Shown here in pieces: positions 31,150 through 32,964 of a stretch of DNA of 32,964 bases. A program made the position numbers and the translations under genes. The DNA lies in the IMG/VR virus record IMGVR_UViG_3300002835_000656, positions 1 through 32,964 of that record. The stretch is one strand, 5' to 3'. A model generated the notes under the pieces. That model did not search any database and was not told the DNA's origin. It was given only the letters and a program-made list of their open reading frames with translations. This DNA comes from a virus. Every line of letters begins with the position of its first letter. Positions within the stretch are counted from its first letter, which is position 1.

Positions 31150-31725
31150 ATGGTAAGATTCATATCAGAAGCAGACCTTAAGAACAACAGCGTACTAAGC
31201 GACAACATCGACTATAAGGTGCTTGGTCAGTTGATTGACGATGTGCAAGAACAGCGCATCCACCCGATACTTGGCACGGAGTTGTACAACAAGTTGAAGT
31301 CAGATGTCGTGGCAGGTACATTGGCAGGCAATTACTTGACATTGATGAACGATTACATACAGCGTTGCATGATTGCTTATATACTTGCTGATTCACCGAT
31401 GTACATCAGCGTGAGGTACTTGAACAAGGGAATAATGACAAAGGTGAGCGAAACAAGTACACAGGTATCGATGCAGGATGTTAAGGATGTAATCGACTGG
31501 TGGCAGAACAGGGCGCAATGGTACGCAGAACGCATCACGGCATATCTATGTGAGAACAGCACCTTATTCCCCGAATACGAGAACGGCAACGATGCAGGCG
31601 ACGACATACAACCGAACATACAGAACTACTTCAGCGGCATGCTGCTTGACGATGGCGACAATGACTTCATTGATAGGGCAGGCATTCCCCGATTTCAAGA
31701 ACCATACAAGAAACGTAAATGGTAA
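31150..31725 (+). CDS. Head-tail connector-like protein, 191 aa
   Basis: 191 residues, helical. It begins MVRFISEADLKNNSVLSDNI, has QLIDDVQEQRIHPILGTELY (the HPxLGxxLY pattern of a Bacteroidota phage connector family) and CMIAYILADSPMYIS, and ends EPYKKRKW. The start of this family, with helices that bind the portal, fits an adaptor between portal and tail. It starts 8 nt after the portal gene, the usual position of a connector. Confidence 0.7.
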   Translation: MVRFISEADLKNNSVLSDNIDYKVLGQLIDDVQEQRIHPILGTELYNKLKSDVVAGTLAGNYLTLMNDYIQRCMIAYILADSPMYISVRYLNKGIMTKVSETSTQVSMQDVKDVIDWWQNRAQWYAERITAYLCENSTLFPEYENGNDAGDDIQPNIQNYFSGMLLDDGDNDFIDRAGIPRFQEPYKKRKW

Positions 31726-31856
31726 ATAAAAGAACATCCAACAAAAACATTCAGAAGCTAATCAAATACGAACTAAAGCGTGAAGACAAAGTACAGCATC
31801 AACCGACTGATAAGGTCGTTAAAAAGCATAGCAGAAAAGCACAGGCAGATAAATAG
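31719..31856 (+). CDS. Small basic protein nested before the next gene, 45 aa
   Basis: ATG 31719 overlaps the end of the connector gene, and the frame runs to TAG 31854-31856. It is strongly basic (VNKRTSNKNIQKLIKYELKR, KVVKKHSRKAQADK) with no known family. Its second half lies inside the beginning of the next gene in another frame. The ATG overlap and the otherwise empty 54-nt gap support it. Short size and heavy overlap weaken it. Confidence 0.35.
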   Translation: MVNKRTSNKNIQKLIKYELKREDKVQHQPTDKVVKKHSRKAQADK

Positions 31857-32421
31857 CTTCGGCATAGGCAGTCTGTATGATGTGACCTTTCGCAAGTTAT
31901 TATATGGCGGTATGCCTGACAAGAGCACAATCACATCACAGCCTACATATCCACTGATGTGGTTCAATGTCATTGATTCATCCATACAAGGCAGGGCGAT
32001 GTATTTCAGTTTTCAAGTGATACTTGCCGACTTGGTTACGGATGGTGAAAAGAACGACTTTGAGATATATAGCGACCTGCAACTTGTGGCGCAGGATGTG
32101 GTGGGATTATTAAGCAAAGAATCGGCTGATGAAAAGGAGTTCAAATTGGATGAAAGCGTGACGATGACACCATTTGCAGACCGATTCGAGGACAGCCTTA
32201 ATGGGTGGGTATTGAATATGCGCATCAAGATTGCATACGGATATGAGAACAGTTGCAGCATCCCGACCGTTGATGAATTAGGAATCGAAGAAGTAATTGG
32301 CGGCATTGATGAAGTGCGTAATGCAGAGGCGACCAAGCCGCAGACTGTTGTTGCAGGCGGTGTCGATATTGTGCAGTATGAAAATGAGATATTTGAACAA
32401 AACAAGATAAATTCTATTTAA
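31780..32421 (+). CDS. Tail/head completion protein with C-terminal repeats
   Basis: 213 residues starting at GTG 31780 (MKTKYSINRLIRSLKSIAEK HRQINSFGIGS). The N-terminal helix with HxQIxxFGxG and the later YPLMWFN and EIYSDLQLVAQDVVG resemble a Bacteroidota phage completion protein placed after the connector. The last 44 residues carry two 19-residue repeats (GGIDEVRN at 32299, AGGVDIV at 32356) that match those of the tail protein at 18701. A fibre-like gene follows at 32426. Which tail or neck part it forms is not known. Confidence 0.65.
   Translation: MKTKYSINRLIRSLKSIAEKHRQINSFGIGSLYDVTFRKLLYGGMPDKSTITSQPTYPLMWFNVIDSSIQGRAMYFSFQVILADLVTDGEKNDFEIYSDLQLVAQDVVGLLSKESADEKEFKLDESVTMTPFADRFEDSLNGWVLNMRIKIAYGYENSCSIPTVDELGIEEVIGGIDEVRNAEATKPQTVVAGGVDIVQYENEIFEQNKINSI
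32299..32418 (+). repeat. Two 19-codon C-terminal repeats (copy pair B)
   Basis: Units start at GGIDEVRN (32299) and GGVDIV (32356), exactly 57 nt apart, matching the pair at 21071-21187 in both phase and period. The second unit is more diverged. Confidence 0.7.
32411..32420 (+). promoter_or_regulatory. Shared start box (ATTCTATTTA), copy 5
   Basis: Ends 5 nt before the ATG at 32426 and overlaps the last codons of the preceding gene. Same spacing as copies at 17481, 23414 and 28834. Confidence 0.6.
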
Positions 32422-32425
32422 GAGT

Positions 32426-32964
32426 ATGGCAATATTTACGAGAACAGTCAACACGCAGGATAGCAGGATGATACAGAAGCTATCCACAGTAACAGGACAA
32501 GTGCCAACGGTTGCACCATCAGACAACCACGTGGATGGCACGTGGGATTCACTTGACATCTATATCGGTGAGTTGTTTATGAATGCTGCAGATGGCAAGA
32601 TGTGGTGTAGAACTAACAACGGCATCAAAGAGATATTTGTCGTGCCGAGCAATGCAGCGACAGGCGATGTGTTCTATTTAAGCGGTGGAAACATCACACG
32701 ACTGCCAGTTGGCACATCAGGGCAGGTGCTGACCGTTTCATCGGGTAATGTTCCTAAGTGGGAAAATGCAACTGGTGGTGGTGGCAGTACCGATACACTA
32801 TATCAATTCAGGGAAGGTACACCTATTATCACAGCACCGTATGCAGAGGGCGAAAATTCAGTATTGACAACGGGTTCACAAGGAAGAAGAACGCAGCTTA
32901 TGCCTATCTATGTGCCAGTTGATTGCACGGTGGATAGCTTCAAGTCACAAGTGACAACAAGCGG
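32426..32964 (+). CDS. Tail fibre protein 2, N-terminal part (runs off the window)
   Basis: At least 179 residues from ATG 32426 with no stop before the window end. The first ~100 residues align with tail fibre 1: TGQVPTVAPSDNHVDGTW, MWCRTNNGIKEIFV, LPVGTSGQVLTVSSGNVPKW, then TGGGGST. The Gly-rich hinge ends the shared part. After it the sequence diverges (FREGTPIITAPYAEGENSVL), implying a different shaft or tip. So the two genes are paralogues at their virion-attachment ends. The full length and tip are outside the window. Confidence 0.75.
   Translation, partial: MAIFTRTVNTQDSRMIQKLSTVTGQVPTVAPSDNHVDGTWDSLDIYIGELFMNAADGKMWCRTNNGIKEIFVVPSNAATGDVFYLSGGNITRLPVGTSGQVLTVSSGNVPKWENATGGGGSTDTLYQFREGTPIITAPYAEGENSVLTTGSQGRRTQLMPIYVPVDCTVDSFKSQVTTS

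Overview
This window looks like part of the genome of a tailed phage (or prophage) of a Bacteroidota host, most likely a siphovirus. The host assignment rests on three things. Promoter-like elements match the Bacteroidota TAnnTTTG consensus, starts are A-rich without Shine-Dalgarno sequences, and a secreted cargo protein carries PKD and SprB-type repeats. A tape measure protein is present and no sheath gene is visible. Almost every gene is on the + strand and most are chained by ATGA-type overlaps. No integrase, lysis gene, DNA polymerase, tRNA or CRISPR array was recognised; these may lie outside the window.

Layout. 1-240: the end of an upstream operon and a terminator. 290-4230: an early operon behind a palindrome and a host-type promoter. 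It holds small hypothetical and HTH proteins plus a recombination pair (Rad52-like annealing protein and YqaJ/lambda-exo-like nuclease). 4213-5812: a leader with an attenuator-like terminator, then a replication-initiator-like protein and a DnaC-type helicase loader. 5885-9287: cargo, namely an AT-rich orphan C5-cytosine methyltransferase, a 749-aa secreted metzincin-like protease and a second secreted protein. 9284-14512: a RuvC-like resolvase, then a sigma-70-like domain fused to a GT-B glycosyltransferase, followed by a compact glycan module (membrane protein, GT-A glycosyltransferase, PLOD-type glycosyltransferase, shortened DegT-family aminotransferase, PglD/NeuD-like acetyltransferase). 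14515-16087: terminase small and large subunits. 16084-25039: tail genes, including a probable frameshifted tail-assembly chaperone, a neck/tail-completion protein, two large tail proteins, a fibre and the tape measure. 25032-28765: XkdF-like protease, one reverse-strand HTH gene with its own repeat-rich control region, scaffold, major capsid and tail tube proteins. 28849-32964: an unidentified small protein, portal, connector, a completion protein and a second fibre paralogue cut by the window end.

How it may work together. Early genes have host-like promoters with the form TAnnTTTGC. Several structural genes that are not translationally coupled instead carry a shared (A/T)TTCTATTTA box, usually exactly 5 nt before the ATG. 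The phage also encodes a sigma-70-like domain, so an early-to-late switch is a reasonable hypothesis. The glycan genes lie directly upstream of packaging genes, so their products may be made late and could decorate virions, DNA or the host envelope.

Most notable: the sigma-glycosyltransferase fusion, the T9 slippery site with a 93-codon -1 extension, the fixed-spacing start box, the 19-residue C-terminal repeat pairs that precede each of two fibre paralogues, and the reverse-strand HTH gene inside the head operon. All assignments come from reading motifs by eye; no database search was run.
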